Source: Wenzhouxiangella sp. XN79A
GTDB lineage: Bacteria > Pseudomonadota > Gammaproteobacteria > Xanthomonadales > Wenzhouxiangellaceae
Reading direction: 5' to 3'
Length of the DNA: 59,681 nucleotides
NCBI RefSeq assembly: GCF_012272825.1
Contig: NZ_JAAWWS010000154.1
Coordinates: forward strand, 23,155 to 82,835
Each line of letters opens with the position of its first letter. Positions within the stretch are counted from its first letter, which is position 1. The translations under genes were made by a program, and so were the position numbers. Below the pieces are notes generated by a model, which worked only from the letters and a program-made list of their open reading frames with translations, was not told the origin of the DNA and searched no databases. Below are positions 27,815 through 41,100 of this stretch, one piece after another.

Positions 27815-28807
27815 TCAGCGGTGCCAGGTCACCGCCGGTTCCTGCAGTTCGGACAGCTGTTCGCGCAGCTGGGTGATCACCGTCTCCCAGTGCCGATCGT
27901 CCTCGAACCACGGGAAGGCCATCGGGAAGGCCGGATCGTCCCAGCGCCGGGCCAGCCAGGCCTGGTAGTGGATCATCCTGAGCACCCGCAGCGGCTCGAT
28001 CAGTGCGAGTTCGCGCGCGTCGAAGTCCATGAACACCGAGTACTCGTCGAGCAGCCAGCCCCACTGGCGCTCGCGCCACTCGCGCTCGCCCGAGATCAGC
28101 ATCCACAGGTCCTGGACCGCCGGGCCCATCCGGCAGTCGTCGAGGTCGACGAAGTGCGGCGCGTCGCGCCACAGGATGTTGCCCGGGTGGCAGTCGCCGT
28201 GCAGGCGGATCGAAGGGATCTCGCCGATCCGCGACCAGGCCGACTCGACGTGGGCCAGCGCGTCGTCGGTCAGGGACTTGAACGCCGATTCGAGGTGCAT
28301 CGGAATCCAGTCGTGGTCCAGCAGCCAGTCGCGCGGCTCGCGGCCGAGTGCATCGGGCGTCAGGGTCTCGCGGTGCTCGAACGGCCGCGCCGCACCGACG
28401 GCGTGCATCCGGCCCAGCGCGTGACCGATCGCCTTCAGCGTGTCCTCGTGCTCCGGCTCCGGCGCATGCCCGCCCTGGCGCGGAAACAGCGCGTAGCGGA
28501 AGCCGGCGTGCTCGAGCAGGGTTTTTCCGTCGAAGGCCATCGGCGCCACCACCGAAAGACCCGCCGCGGCGAGTTCGGCGGCGAATGCATGTTCTTCGAG
28601 AATGGCCGGTTCGTTCCATCGGTCCGGCCGATAGAACTTGCCGATCACCGGCACCCCGTCCTCGATGCCGATCTGCCAGACGCGGTTCTCGTAGCTGTTG
28701 AGCGCGAGCAGGCGGCCATCGGTAGAAAGTCCGGCAGATTCAGCGGCTTCCAGAACGGCGTCCGGCGTGAGCGCTGCGAAAGGGTGGGCATCGGTTCTTG
28801 AATCCAT
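27815..28807 (-). CDS. srkA: Stress-response Ser/Thr kinase SrkA (YihE)
   Basis: A 330-residue kinase of the aminoglycoside-phosphotransferase fold, matching E. coli SrkA in length (328). It shows LNSYENRVWQIGIEDG, VIGKFYRPDRWNE with the ATP-binding Lys, EEHAFAAELAAAGLSVVAP, catalytic SIRLHGDCHPGNILWRD and magnesium-binding HFVDLDDCRMGPAVQDLWML, and C-terminal LIEPLRVLRMIHYQAWLARR. SrkA counters envelope and oxidative stress death in enterobacteria. The start MDSRTD is used; a longer frame has no family similarity. Confidence 0.94.
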   Translation of the reverse strand: MDSRTDAHPFAALTPDAVLEAAESAGLSTDGRLLALNSYENRVWQIGIEDGVPVIGKFYRPDRWNEPAILEEHAFAAELAAAGLSVVAPMAFDGKTLLEHAGFRYALFPRQGGHAPEPEHEDTLKAIGHALGRMHAVGAARPFEHRETLTPDALGREPRDWLLDHDWIPMHLESAFKSLTDDALAHVESAWSRIGEIPSIRLHGDCHPGNILWRDAPHFVDLDDCRMGPAVQDLWMLISGEREWRERQWGWLLDEYSVFMDFDARELALIEPLRVLRMIHYQAWLARRWDDPAFPMAFPWFEDDRHWETVITQLREQLSELQEPAVTWHR

Positions 28808-29194
28808 GGTCTCTATTCTGAGGGCAACCGGTGTCCGACCGGAGCGCCCGTCGGGAAATTCACGGGGGCATCGGTCCGGCGCCTGAATTGAGAGGGCGAA
28901 AGAAGTGTGATACGGTTCACAAAGTCCACGCGCACGCCTTCGCCGACAGAACGACGATCGTGGTGGCCAAACTCCTGCCATCGTCGGGTCGCAATTCGAG
29001 GGCTGTGCGCTGGGGCGAACGGGGACGGGACATTCGAACCGCAGTGGATCGGATCAGCGTCATTTTGTGCGGTCCGCGCCGTTGCGCAGGTCGGACCGGT
29101 TCGAGGGAGGACCTTTTCGACCCGCGGTCGATAAGGCGGATGGAGGTCGAGGCGACCCTGCGTCGCGCTCTCCATCCTGAACAGGGAGCTGGGT
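28808..29194. other. 387-bp intergenic region upstream of the giant-gene operon
   Basis: This gap between divergent srkA and the 13.6-kb gene must carry promoters for both. I find no gene in it. A weak candidate for the operon is TTGAGA at 28888 with a GATAC-containing box near 28909, but the spacing is short. AGGGAG at 29183-29188 is the ribosome site of the giant gene. Confidence 0.4.
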
Positions 29195-32100
29195 TTGATT
29201 GCCGATATTCCTCTGGTCCGCGCATTCTCGCGCGGATTCGTCGTCGCTTCCCTGATGCTGGGAGCGATGATGTCTTCGCCGGCGGCCGCTGCCGTCAACC
29301 TTCAGACCGACTTCATCGCGCCGGCGACCTACACGCCGGGGGATACCGGCATCGAGTACAGGATCCGGATCGTCAACACCGGATCGGACCCGGCGACCGA
29401 CGTCGATATCACGACCTCGTTTCCGGACGGCGCGACCGTGACTTCGGCGACCTGCCCGAACGATCAGGGGGGCGTCACGTCCTGTGACCGGACCATCACC
29501 GACGGCAACCTGGCATCGAACAACAGCGACATCGGGGCCGGCGGGTTCATCGAGTTCCGGTTGAGCGTGGACTTCGACTCGGCCCTGGTGGCCGATCCGC
29601 TCGATTTCGACGTGCTGGTGGTCGATGCCGGAGCGACCTTCAGCGGCGACGGTGCCGACAGTTGCCCGTCGGGCAGCTGCGCCATCGGCAGCACCCTGGC
29701 CCCGGAAAGCGACCTCGGGGTGACCAAGACGGCCGACGACAGCACGTATGTCCCCGGCCAGACCGGCACGTTCTCGATCATCGTGACCAACACCGGACCC
29801 AGTGACGCCGCCGGCGTCACGCTGACCGATACGATTCCGCCCGGCACCTCGATCGACGATTGGAGCTGCAGCGCATCGGGTGGCGCCAGCTGCCCGGTCC
29901 TGGGCGCCGGCGCGACCCAGACCTTCGATCTGGTTGCCGCCGGCAGCCTGGATTTCACCCTGACGCTGGACTACCCGAGCAGCCTGACAGCGGCCACGTT
30001 GACCAACGAGGTCGAGGTTTCTGCCGATATCGGCACCTCCGGCAGCAACGCCAACTCGGCGTCCGCCAGTGTCACCCGCACCGCGTTCGTCGACCTGCAG
30101 ACCGCCGTGACCAGCGCTGCGACGACCTACGTGCCGGGTACGACCGGGAATTCCGCCACCTTGACCGTCTCGAATGCGGGCCCCTCGGATGCGTTCGGCG
30201 CCGAGTTCTCGTTCGATGTGCCCGTCGAGATCGACAGCCTCGACTGGGCCTGCCCGGCGGGCGCGTCCTGCGCGCCGATGAGCGCAACGGCCGCCGGCGG
30301 CGACACCGTTTCGATCCAGATGGATGTCCCGGCTTCCGATTCGGTGGCCGTCGCGCTGACGGCGATCGATTACGACAGCGGCGCGCTGGCCGACCCGCTG
30401 GAGGTCGTCGCAACGGCGTCCCCGGCCATGGCCGACACCGAATCGGACGGGACCGACAATGCCGCAACGATCAGTCAGGCGATCGACCGTCAGGCCGATG
30501 TTCAGGTCACGAAAGTCGCCAGTGCATCCATCGCCAATCCCGGCGATGCCTACGAATACACCATCACGGTCACCAACCTGGGTCCCAGTGATCTCGGCAA
30601 CGGGCCCGGCGAGAGCGGTGTGCGGGTCATCGATGACGTATCGGGCGACCTGCTCGGCGATCCCGGCGAAATTCGTTGTGCCGCCGAGTCTTCGGCGCCG
30701 TGCTTCCTGTTCTGTCCGTCGGACGAAGGGGTCGCCAACAGCGCGCTGACCATCGACAGCGCGGTCTGCCCGGTCGAGCCTAGAGAGGTTCGCGGCGACC
30801 TGGTGGCCACCATGGAAGACCCCGAGCAGAACGCGCTGCGGCTTTCGGCCGGAAGTTCGACCGAAGTGAAGCTGTTCGTCAGCGTGTCGGGCACCGCGAC
30901 CGATGTCGCAGAGATCGTCAACACCGCGTCCGTCCGGATCGATCCGGGCGATGCCGTCACGGAGCTCGATCCGACGCTCGGCAACGAGGATTCGGTCCCG
31001 GTTTCGATCGAAGTGGCCGCCGACCTCGTGGTCACCATCGACGATGGCGCCATGGAGGCCACGCCCGGTGAGTCGGCGTCCTACGACGTGATCGTCACCA
31101 ACAGCGGAAACCAGGCCGCTGCCGGCGTCGATGTCGATGTCGACTTTTCCCTGGCCTCCGATCCGGCGGCCTCGCCGTTCCTGAACGGCGACGTGCAGTG
31201 GGCCTGTCGTGCGTTCAACGGCGCGTGCTGCAGCAGTCCGGCAGGCGCGGGAGAGTGCGGCACCACCGCGCCGGTGATCGGTTCGGGCGAGCTCCAGGAT
31301 CGCCTGGTCGACCTTCCGGGCCAGGGGCGCCTCGAGTTCACCTTCACCGGCGAACTGGATCCTCGCGCACGGGGTACTGCCAGGGGCACGGCGTCGGCCA
31401 CGCTGCCGACGGGCATCAATGAAATCGATCCGTCGGACAATACGGATATCCAGGATGAAACCAGCCTGGTGCCGGAGTCCCTGCTTCGTCTTGCCAAGAA
31501 CCTGCTGTCGATCGATGCCCAGCCCAGCGGTGCCTCGCTGCTCCGCTACCGGATCGACATCAGCAACCTGGGACCCAGCTTTGCCGAAGACGTCGGCGTG
31601 GTCGACACGCTGTCCGACGCCAATCTGGATCCGGACAATGCGACCCGGCCCGCCTCCTGGACCTGTTCGGTGATCGAAGGTCCGGGTGCGCCGGGACCGA
31701 CCGACCCGCCGGTCAGCTGCGGCAGCGGCACCGGGCCGCTGGACCGGGATGCCATGTCCGAGCCTCGTGTCACCGTCGATCTCGATGTGGGCACCAAGGT
31801 TCGCTATACGGTCGACGTCCTGACCGTGGAGAATCCGGACGAACCGCTGCAGGTCGTCAACACCGCGACGGCAACGTCGGAGGGCGGCAGCGCCACGGCA
31901 ACCATCACTTCGAACCTGATTGCCGAAGGCGAGCTCGACATCACGGTGACCGACGGTGTGGAGGAGGCCGTTCCGGGCACGCCCACGGGATACACCGTGA
32001 CGATCCAGAACGTCGGTGACGAGGCCGTGTTCGATGCCGCGGTGCGGAATGAATTTCCGCCGGAACTCGAGAACGTGGCGTGGTCCTGTGACGCGATCAC

Positions 32101-35100
32101 GCCGATCCCGGGCGACCTCGAAGAATTCGATCCGGTCGGGCCCAGCGGCACGCCGGGCGGGGCGATCGTGGCCAGTGCCGACGGTCGGCACGTCTACCAG
32201 CTTGCGCCGGATCTGAACCGGCTGTATGTCTATGCGCGCAACAGCGTCCCGGGCCTCGATTTCGGTGCGATGAACGAACTGGAATTCGAGACCCAGGGCG
32301 AGAACGACAGCGCCGACGCCGGTCAGACCGTCGAGAACATGGAGGGGCCGATCGACCTCGCGATCAGTCCCGATGGACGGCACGTCTACGTGTTGTCCCG
32401 GGCCGCGGTCGACAGCGAGGCCGAGAACGCGATCGTGGTGTTCAGTCGTGACGTGAACCCGGCCTCCGAGGACTTCGGAACGCTGTCGTTTGCCGGGTCG
32501 GCCACCGAGGGGATTCCGGTCGAACCGCGTGCGCTGGTCGCCGGAAGCGACAACCTGTTCGTGGCCGGCGACGCCGGCTCGATTTCGATCTATGCAAGAG
32601 CGGACACGACCGGTCTGGCGTCCTTCGTCGAGACCCGGACGCAGAACGTGCCCGCCGACCCGGCCGCGCTGGCGCTGGACGCTGCCGACGGGCTGCTGTT
32701 CGCTGCATCGGGCACGGGTTCGCAGCTGAGCGTGTTCTCGGTCAACGATGACGACACGGCCGGCGACCCGATCGGTCGATTGACCTGGCTGGACCGGGAC
32801 CTGACGGCCGGCACGCTGGCCGGCGTGTCCGATCTCGATCTGTTCGCGTCGTCCGACGATCTGTACGTGACCGCGGCGGGCAGCGGCAACCTGGTCGCCG
32901 TTCGCTACGTGGACGGCGACAGCGATACCGTTCCCGATCCGGCCATCACCGCGTCGTACCCGGTCGCGGGCCCGGCGGCCTCGTCGATCTCGCCCGACGG
33001 TGAGCACGTGTTGATCGTCAGCCCGTCCAGTGACACGCTGACCTGGTTCCGACGCGACGTGGTCAACGGTACGCTGGACGAACGGAGGAGCCTGGCGCGG
33101 AGTTTCGACGGCGCCTCGCCGCCGACCTGTCTCGACCAGTGCACCGTCGCGGCGCCGGTGGACGTCCTGGTGACCAGCGACGGCCGACACGTGATGCTGG
33201 CCGGTTCGGAGGGCGGTTCGGCGCCGATCCTGAGCGTGTACACGCGGCGCGCACCCGATCCGCTGTTCGCGCTGATCGAGGTCGATCGCGACACCGATCC
33301 CGGAACGCCCCAGGACATCGACGGTCCGGATCTCGAGTCGCCGGCCGATATCGCGATCAGCCCGGACGGGGACCATGTCTATGCGATCAGCTTGTCGCAA
33401 GGCTCGATCGCGCTGTATGAACGCAACGAAGATGCCGGGCTGACGGAGCTCACCGCCGGCGGGCACCTGGTGTTCGTCCGCGACTGGTCCGAAGGCGACA
33501 TCACGGCCGGCGGACTGACCATCGCCGGAATGAGCCGGCCGGAGTACCTCACGATCAGCCCCGACGGGCTCAGCGTCGTCGTTTCCAGCCAGGATGGCGA
33601 TTCGCTGGCGGTGTTCCGCCGCAACCCGGACGGTACGCTGGAGTTCAAACAGGCCTTGTTCGACGGCGTCGGCGGCGTCGACGGGCTGGCCGGTGCTCGC
33701 GGCATGGCCATGGACCCGATGTCGACCCACCTGTACGTCGCCGGAGGCTTCGATGCGTCGGTGGCGATCTTCCAACGAAACGCCAGCTTCGAGTTCGAAT
33801 GGATCGATCAGGCCCGGAACGGGGTCGGATTCAACAACCTGACCGGCGTGCGGGACGTGGCCGTCAGCCCGGACGGATTGCAGGTCTATGCCGTTTCGGA
33901 CGTCGACGATGCCCTGGTGGCCATGGCGCGCGAGGACGACGGCCGCCTGTCCTTCCTGCAGGCCGTGACCGCCGGCGTCGGCGATCGTCCGATGGCGGTC
34001 GAGGTTTCGCCGGGCGACGGCGATCACGTCTACGTGGCGTCCCAGAACAGCGATTCGATCAGCGTGTTCCGCCGCATCGTGACCAGTGGAGAGGCCTTCG
34101 GGACGCTGGCCAGCGGGCGTCAGCAGTTCAATCTCGATGACGGCATCGAGTTCATGAACGGACCGCGCGACCTGGCCGTCAGCCCCGACGGCAAGCGCGT
34201 GTACGTCGCCGCGCAGTTCGACTCCAGCGTGCTGGTCTTCGATCGCGACCTGAACCGAACCGGCGGCAACTTCGGTGCGCTGGCGCCGGTCGCGGTCAGC
34301 CGCGACGATGTCGATGGAGTCGACGGCATCGACGGCATCTATGCGCTCGCGGTCAGCCCGGATTCCGACAACGTCTATGCGGCCGGTTTCGGCGATCGCG
34401 CGATTTCGTCCTTCGTGCTCGGCATCGGTTCGGTCTGCACCGGCGGCGGCAGCGGCACGATCGACGACCTCGTTACGCTCGGCGTCGGCGGCTTCGTGCA
34501 GTACCGGGTCGTTGCCGACATTCGACCGGACGCCGAAGGCGAGCTGGTCAACACGGCGACCGTGACGCTTCCGGACAATGTGACGGATCCGACTCAGCCC
34601 GGCGTCGACAATCCGAGTCGCAGTTCGTCGGATACGACCACGCTGACGCCGCGGGCCGATCTCGTCCTGACCAAGACCAACGAGCAGATCTCCGTGGTGT
34701 CCGGCCAGCCGGTGACCTATCGGATCCAGGTGTCGAATCTCGGTCCCAGCAACGTGCGGTTCGAGACCAGCAATGTCGTCGTGACCGACATGCTGGACAT
34801 CACCGATTTCGATGTCTCGTCGGCAGCCTGGAGTTGTGTCGCGAGCAGTTCGGGCGCGCTGGGCTTCCTCGATAGCGTGGTCGAGGGGTCCGAGGAGGAC
34901 GATCCGGACCTCGGCCTCGAAGGCGTGTCGTCGCTGGTTCTCGTCCGGGATTCCGATGGGATCGGGCCGCTCGGTACGTACCTGGCCACCGCATCGGTCG
35001 TCGATGACGCCGTCAGCCTGTTCGAACAGAACAGTGACGGCTCGTTGCTGCACGTGTTGACGGTGTCGGATGGCGATCTGCTCGATGGCGTCCCGGTCGA

Positions 35101-38100
35101 TCGGCTGGCAGGCGCGAATTCCATCGCGGCCAGTCCGGACGGCCGGTTCCTGTACGTTGCCAGCCGCATCGACGACGCGATCACCGTCCTGGAGATCATC
35201 GAAGACACCGGTAGCGTGGCGCTGGCCCTGGTCGAGACCCGGACCGGTATCCAGGGCCTCGATCAGGCGTCGCACCTGGTCATGAACGCGTCCGGCGACA
35301 CCGTCTACGTCGCCGGCCCCAACGACGATGCGATCGCGGTGTTCGAGCGCGATGCCTCGGACGGCGTCCTGACCTATCTGGAATCGGAGCGCAACGGCGT
35401 CGATGACGGCACCGACCCCGGCGGCGTGGTCGACGGGATCGACGGAGTGACGCGGTTGGTGTTGAGCCCGGACGGGGCGCATCTGTATGCCGTAGCGGCG
35501 ACCGACCGGGCCGTCGCCCGCTTCGATATCGAGGCCGGCGGCCGACTGTCGTGGGCCGCCGTCGACGATGCCACGAGCCTGGACGTCGATCTTTCCGGTG
35601 CCGCCGGTGCCGCGCTCGACGCCAGCGGTTCGAATCTCTACGTCAGCGCCCGGAACGCGGACCGGATCGTGGTCTTCTCGCGCGATGCCGACGCAACGAG
35701 CAGCAGCTTCGGCGAGTTGACGGTCGTCGAGGAAGTGGTGCAGGGGGAACGCGGCGTCAGCGGCCTGCTCGGGCCGCGCGGCCTGGTCGTCAGCCGGGAC
35801 GGGCGCCATGTCTATGCGGCCTCGGAGGTCAGCGGTTCGGCGACATGGTTCGGTCGCGACCCCGGCGATGGCTCGCTGAACTTCGGCGGGGTCATCAGCA
35901 ACGAAAGCAGTTTCGTCACCGGCCTCGGCGGTGCCACGGATCTTCTGCTCGACGACGTGTCGATCGACGATCCGCTCAACCAGCTCTACGTCGCGGGTTC
36001 GACCGGTTCGGCGATCGCACGGTTCGCCCGAAGCAACGACTCCTCGTGCCCGGCCTCGGGGACCGATGAACTCGAAGGCGGCGTCGGCGTCGATATCGCA
36101 GCCGGCGGCAACGTGATCTTCGAGCTGACGGTGAACGTGGCCGCGACCACGGACGGCGAGGTGGAGAATTCCGCTACGGTCACGGCCGATCCGGGCGTCG
36201 ATACCGATCCGGCCAACAACGAGCAGTCCGATATCGACCAGGTCGAACGGATCGCCGATCTGCAGATTTCGAAGACCGATGACCGGGCCGAATTCGACGG
36301 CCTGGCCGGCGCGGTGGCCGTGGTCGGTGACGCCCGGGCGGTGTACTCGGCCGGCAGCGACGACGACGCGATCGGTGTATTCCGTCGCGCCAGCGGCACC
36401 GGCGTGGTGTCCTTCCTCGAGGTCGAGCGCAACGGTGAGGACGGTGTCTCCGGGCTGACCGATGTCAGCGACCTGGCCTTGTCCGCCGACGGCGCCCAGC
36501 TGTATGCAACGGGCGCGGCGGGCAACACCCTGGTCACCTTCGACCGCGCATCGGCCAACGCGCAGCTGAACTTTGCCGACGTCCAGCAGAACGGAACGCT
36601 GGGCATCAACGGCATCGGCGGCGCGTCGGCGGTGACGCTGTCGCCCGACGACGAACACGTGTATGTCGCCGGTCGGCTCGACAACTCGATCGCGATCTTC
36701 CGTCGTGACGCGGACGACCAATCGCCGAGTCATGGACGACTGTCGTTCCAGGGCAGCGTGCAGAACGCGACCGGCGGGGTAAGCAATCTGACCGAGCCAC
36801 GGGCCCTGGCCGTATCCCCCGACGGCCTGCACCTCTACGCGGTGTCCAGCGTGGACAACAGCGTTGTCGTCTTCCAGCGAAACCCGAACCCGGGCAGCTC
36901 GGCCTTCGGGTCGCTGAGCTATGTCGAAAGTCAGTCCCAGAACATCGCTGGCGTTGCCGGTCTGGACGGCGCGATCGATCTGCAGCTTTCGACCGACGGC
37001 ACCACACTCTATGTCCTCGGTGCCACCAACGGCACCGTGGCCTGGTTCGACCGGGATCCCGGCACCGGTGAACTGACCTTCGTCAACTTCAAGCAGGACG
37101 GCTTTTCCGGGGTCACCGGCCTGACCGGCAGTACGTCGATGACGCTGGGCGTCGGGGGGGAGCAACTCTACGTCGCCGGGACGGCCAGTGATTCCGTGGT
37201 TCGTTTCAACGTCCTGAGCGATGCGTCGCTGAGCTTCATCGACCGGGTGGCCAATGGCGATCCGCTGGCAGGAAGTGGCCAGGTGCTGGGGCTCGACGGG
37301 GTTGCCGATGTGTTTCCCTCGCCGGACGGCAACCAGCTGTATGCGGTCAGCTCGGTGTCGAACGCGCTGGTGACACTGGACCGTGACATGAGCGGTCTGC
37401 TGACCTATGCCGACGCCGTGATCGACGGCCTCGGCGGCGTCGCGCCGGGGTCGGCTGTGATCTACCGGATCGTCGTCGACAACCTCGGCCCCAGCGATGT
37501 TCCCGACGTCACGGTGGTCGACGATTTCGCCGATACCTTTTCGAACGTCACCTGGACCTGCATTCCGAGCGCCGAGCCGGAAGCGCAGTGCGACCCGGGC
37601 GGGTCGGGCTCGATCAACGACAGTTCGGTCATCCTGCCCGCCGGTGCGAGGGTGACCTACACGGCGGTGGCGACGGTTCGCGAAGACGCGACCGGTCGTC
37701 TGATCAACACCGCTACGGTCACCGGTGCCAACCTCCTGGATCCCGTCCTGGCCAACAACACGGCCACCGACGACGACACCGTTCTGTCGCCGAGCATCAA
37801 TCTGGTCGTCGATGTGGACGACGGCGGGATCACCCGGGCGACCCCGGGCACGCCGATCGACTATCGGGTCCAGGTGACCAATGCCGGCGATTCCTTCGCC
37901 ACCGATGTGCGGGTCGTCGACATGATCCCGCCGGCGCTGTTCGATGTGGCCTGGGCCTGCGCGGCCACGCCGGTCGAAGGTGAACTGAGTTACGTGCCGC
38001 CGGTTCTGCCCATCGGCAGCCCCAGCGAGCTCGACACGGCAAGCGATCTCGTGGCCACGGCCGACGGCCTGTTCGCCTACGCGGCGGGAACGGACATGGG

Positions 38101-41100
38101 CAACGGCGCGATCGAGGTCTTCCTGCGCGATCCGGTCAGCGGTTCGCTGCGGCGCCTGGAAACCGTCGTCCAGGGCGACGTGCTCGACGATGGCGCCGTC
38201 ATCGACGGATTGCAGGGTGTCAGCGATCTCGAGCTTTCGGTGAACGGTCGCTATCTCTATGCGGCCGGCGCCGATTCCGATGCGATCGCCGTGTTCGAGC
38301 GCGATGCCGTATCGGGCCTGTTGACGCCGATCGATCTGGAACGCGACGGCCAAAACGGCGTGGATGGCCTCGGCGGCGTCAGCGAACTCCTGATCGAGCC
38401 GAACGGCATTTTCCTCTATGCCGCCGGCCGACTGGACGACGCGATCGCGGTGTTCTTCATCGACCCGGCGAGCGGACAGCTCGACTATCTCGGGCGGACC
38501 GTTCAGGGCGTCGATGGCGTGGATGGTCTCAACGGGGTCACCGGCCTGGCGTGGAGCAACGACCACCTGGTGGTGGTGGCCGACGAGAATGCTTCGCTGG
38601 CGGCCTTCGAGCCCTCCCCTTCGACCGGTCTGCTGAGCCAGGTGGCGATCGTGCAGAACTTCGAACTGGGGCCGCCGAATCCGCCGGCGCCGCTGAACGG
38701 TCCCAGCGACATCCTTGCGCTCGATTCGCGCCTGTTCGTGGCGGCCAGAGACGGCAATGCGCTGTCCGAGTTCCGCTTTGTCCCGTCCCGGGAGGTCGGG
38801 GAACCGACCGTGCTGGAATTCGTCCGGATGGTCGAAAACGGCGTCGACGGGATCACGGACCTGATCGAACCGGTTTCCCTGAGCTATTCCGAACGGCAGC
38901 AGCGCCTGTACGTCGCGGCCGCGGGCAGCGATACCGTTCACCTCTTCAGCCTCCGCGCGGAATCGCCGGAACGGCTGGCCCGGTACAGCGTCGACGAGAT
39001 TCCGACCCTGGCGGGTCTCGACCGCGTCGTCCTGCCGATCGACGGACCGCTGTATGCGCTTGCCGATACCGGTGACATATCGGTGCTGGCACGTCGTCGC
39101 GGTTCGTTCTGCGAACTGTCCGGCGCGCAGGAGCTCGGTGTCCAGGCCGTCGAGATCGCTCCGGAAGGCAAAGTCGAATTCCTTGTCTCCGGCATTGTCC
39201 AGCCGAATGCAACCGGCAGATTGGTCTACACGGTCGAAGCCAACAGTCGGTTCCTCGAGCGGGAACTGGATCCCAGCGACAACGTCGGCGTGGACGACAA
39301 CCTGCTCGAACCGCTACCGGATCTCCGCGTCACGAAGACCGATGGGCGTGACCGAATCGTGGCCGGAACGCCGATCGAATACATCGTCGATATGGACAAC
39401 GTCGGCCCGAGCGATGCCGTGGCCGCGACCCTGACCGACTTGGCACCGATCTTCACGGGCGACAACGCCGGGTTGCTGTCCGGAAGCGCAACCTGGTCGT
39501 GCTCCGCCAACCCGTCGCTCGAGGCGGGCCAGGCGCTGGGCATCGGCGATATCGTCGAGCTTGCCGGCGCGGTGTCGCTGAGCCTGTCGCGCGACCGGAC
39601 CCGCCTTTATGCAGCCAATCCGGAGCTCGACGCCTTGCTGGTGCTGGCGATCGATCCGGTCAACGGCGAACTGTCGCTGATCGAGACCTTTACCGAAGGC
39701 CAGGCACTGGGCCCGGACCCGGGCGATGCCATCGAAGGCCTGGTCGGGGCAACGGACGTCATTGCGTCTGCCGACGGACGGACCCTGTACGCCGTCGCCG
39801 CAGCGGCCAACAGCCTGGTCGTGATCGGACGCGACGATGAAGGCGACTGGGCCTTCCGGCAGCGTTTCCAGTCGGGTGTCGACGGCGTCAGCGGTCTGCT
39901 GGGCCCCCAGGACATCGTGCTGACCCGCGACCAGCGATTCGTCTACGTGGCAGCGCCCGGCGGCGACGCCATCACGGTCTTCGCGCGCGACGAAGAGACC
40001 GGGCTGTTGACCTTCGTCGAGCGGGTCCGTGACGGTTTCGGCACGATCACCCCGGACAGCAATGTCATTCGCGGCGTCCGACGGCTGCACGCCGCCTTCG
40101 ATGGCGAGCACCTCTACGCCGTCGCCCCGGACTCGAATTCCATCGCGACCTTCGCCATCGATACCGACGCCGGCACGCTGACCTACCTCGGCGCGCTGCA
40201 GTCCGGCGACCCCGGGGTTGCCGGTCTCGACGGTGTCTGGGACCTGGTTGCCGGGCCCGGCGACGAGCAGCTGTACGTGCTGGGTCGCGACGCCGGCGCC
40301 GTGGTGACGCTGCAGGTCGATGCAGCCACCGGCCTTCCGGGCTTTTCGTCGCTGCGCGGCGATGCCGCGTTCGTGATGCCGGAAGCCCTCGCGATCGATG
40401 CGTCCGGATCGCGCCTGTACGCGGCCACGGCCAGTGGCGAAATCCATGTCTTCGTTCGCGACTGGCTGGATGGTGAACTGGAGTACCGCGAGGTTGCAGC
40501 CTCCGCTGCGATGAATCCGAGCTCGATTGCAGCGCTGGACGCTCCCGCGGGGTTGTATTCGATCACTCCGGGCGGCGCCCTGAATCGCTTCGATGAACTG
40601 CCGCTGTCGCGCTGCCTGACCGATTCGGGGGATAGCGACGAGGTCGTGATCGATATCGATCTTGGCGCGCGGAATCCGCGGGGCGGTCCGGTCGGTTTCG
40701 GCCAGCTCGTCTACCAGGCCACGGTGCATCCGGCGGCCCGCGGCGTGTTGACCAACCTGGCCGAACTGACCTCGGCAAACGGCATGGACGACGCACCGGG
40801 AGACAATGCCGGTCAGGACAGCACCGTCATCGACGCGGTGTCCGATCTTGCGGTCGGCAAGACGGGGCCGGCCGAGGCCGTGGCCGGTGAGCGGATCAGC
40901 TATGACATCGTGGTCACCAATGCCGGCCCGAGTGACGCGCTCGATATCCAGGTCATCGACACCCTGCCGCCGGAGCTCTCCGACGTCGAATGGAGCTGCG
41001 CGCCGAGTCCCGGTTCGTCCTGCCCGGTATCGGGGATCGGGCAGCCATCCATTGCCGCGACGGTTCGAGTGGGCGGCCGCCTCGATATCGTCGTCACCGG

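Noticed and set aside
29060..38941. A 3293-residue open frame antisense to the 4544-aa gene
   Set aside because: It is long only because the sense gene has strong GC codon bias. Its translation is H/R/D/G-rich, with no domain, signal peptide or plausible start, while the sense strand has a signal peptide and clear domains.
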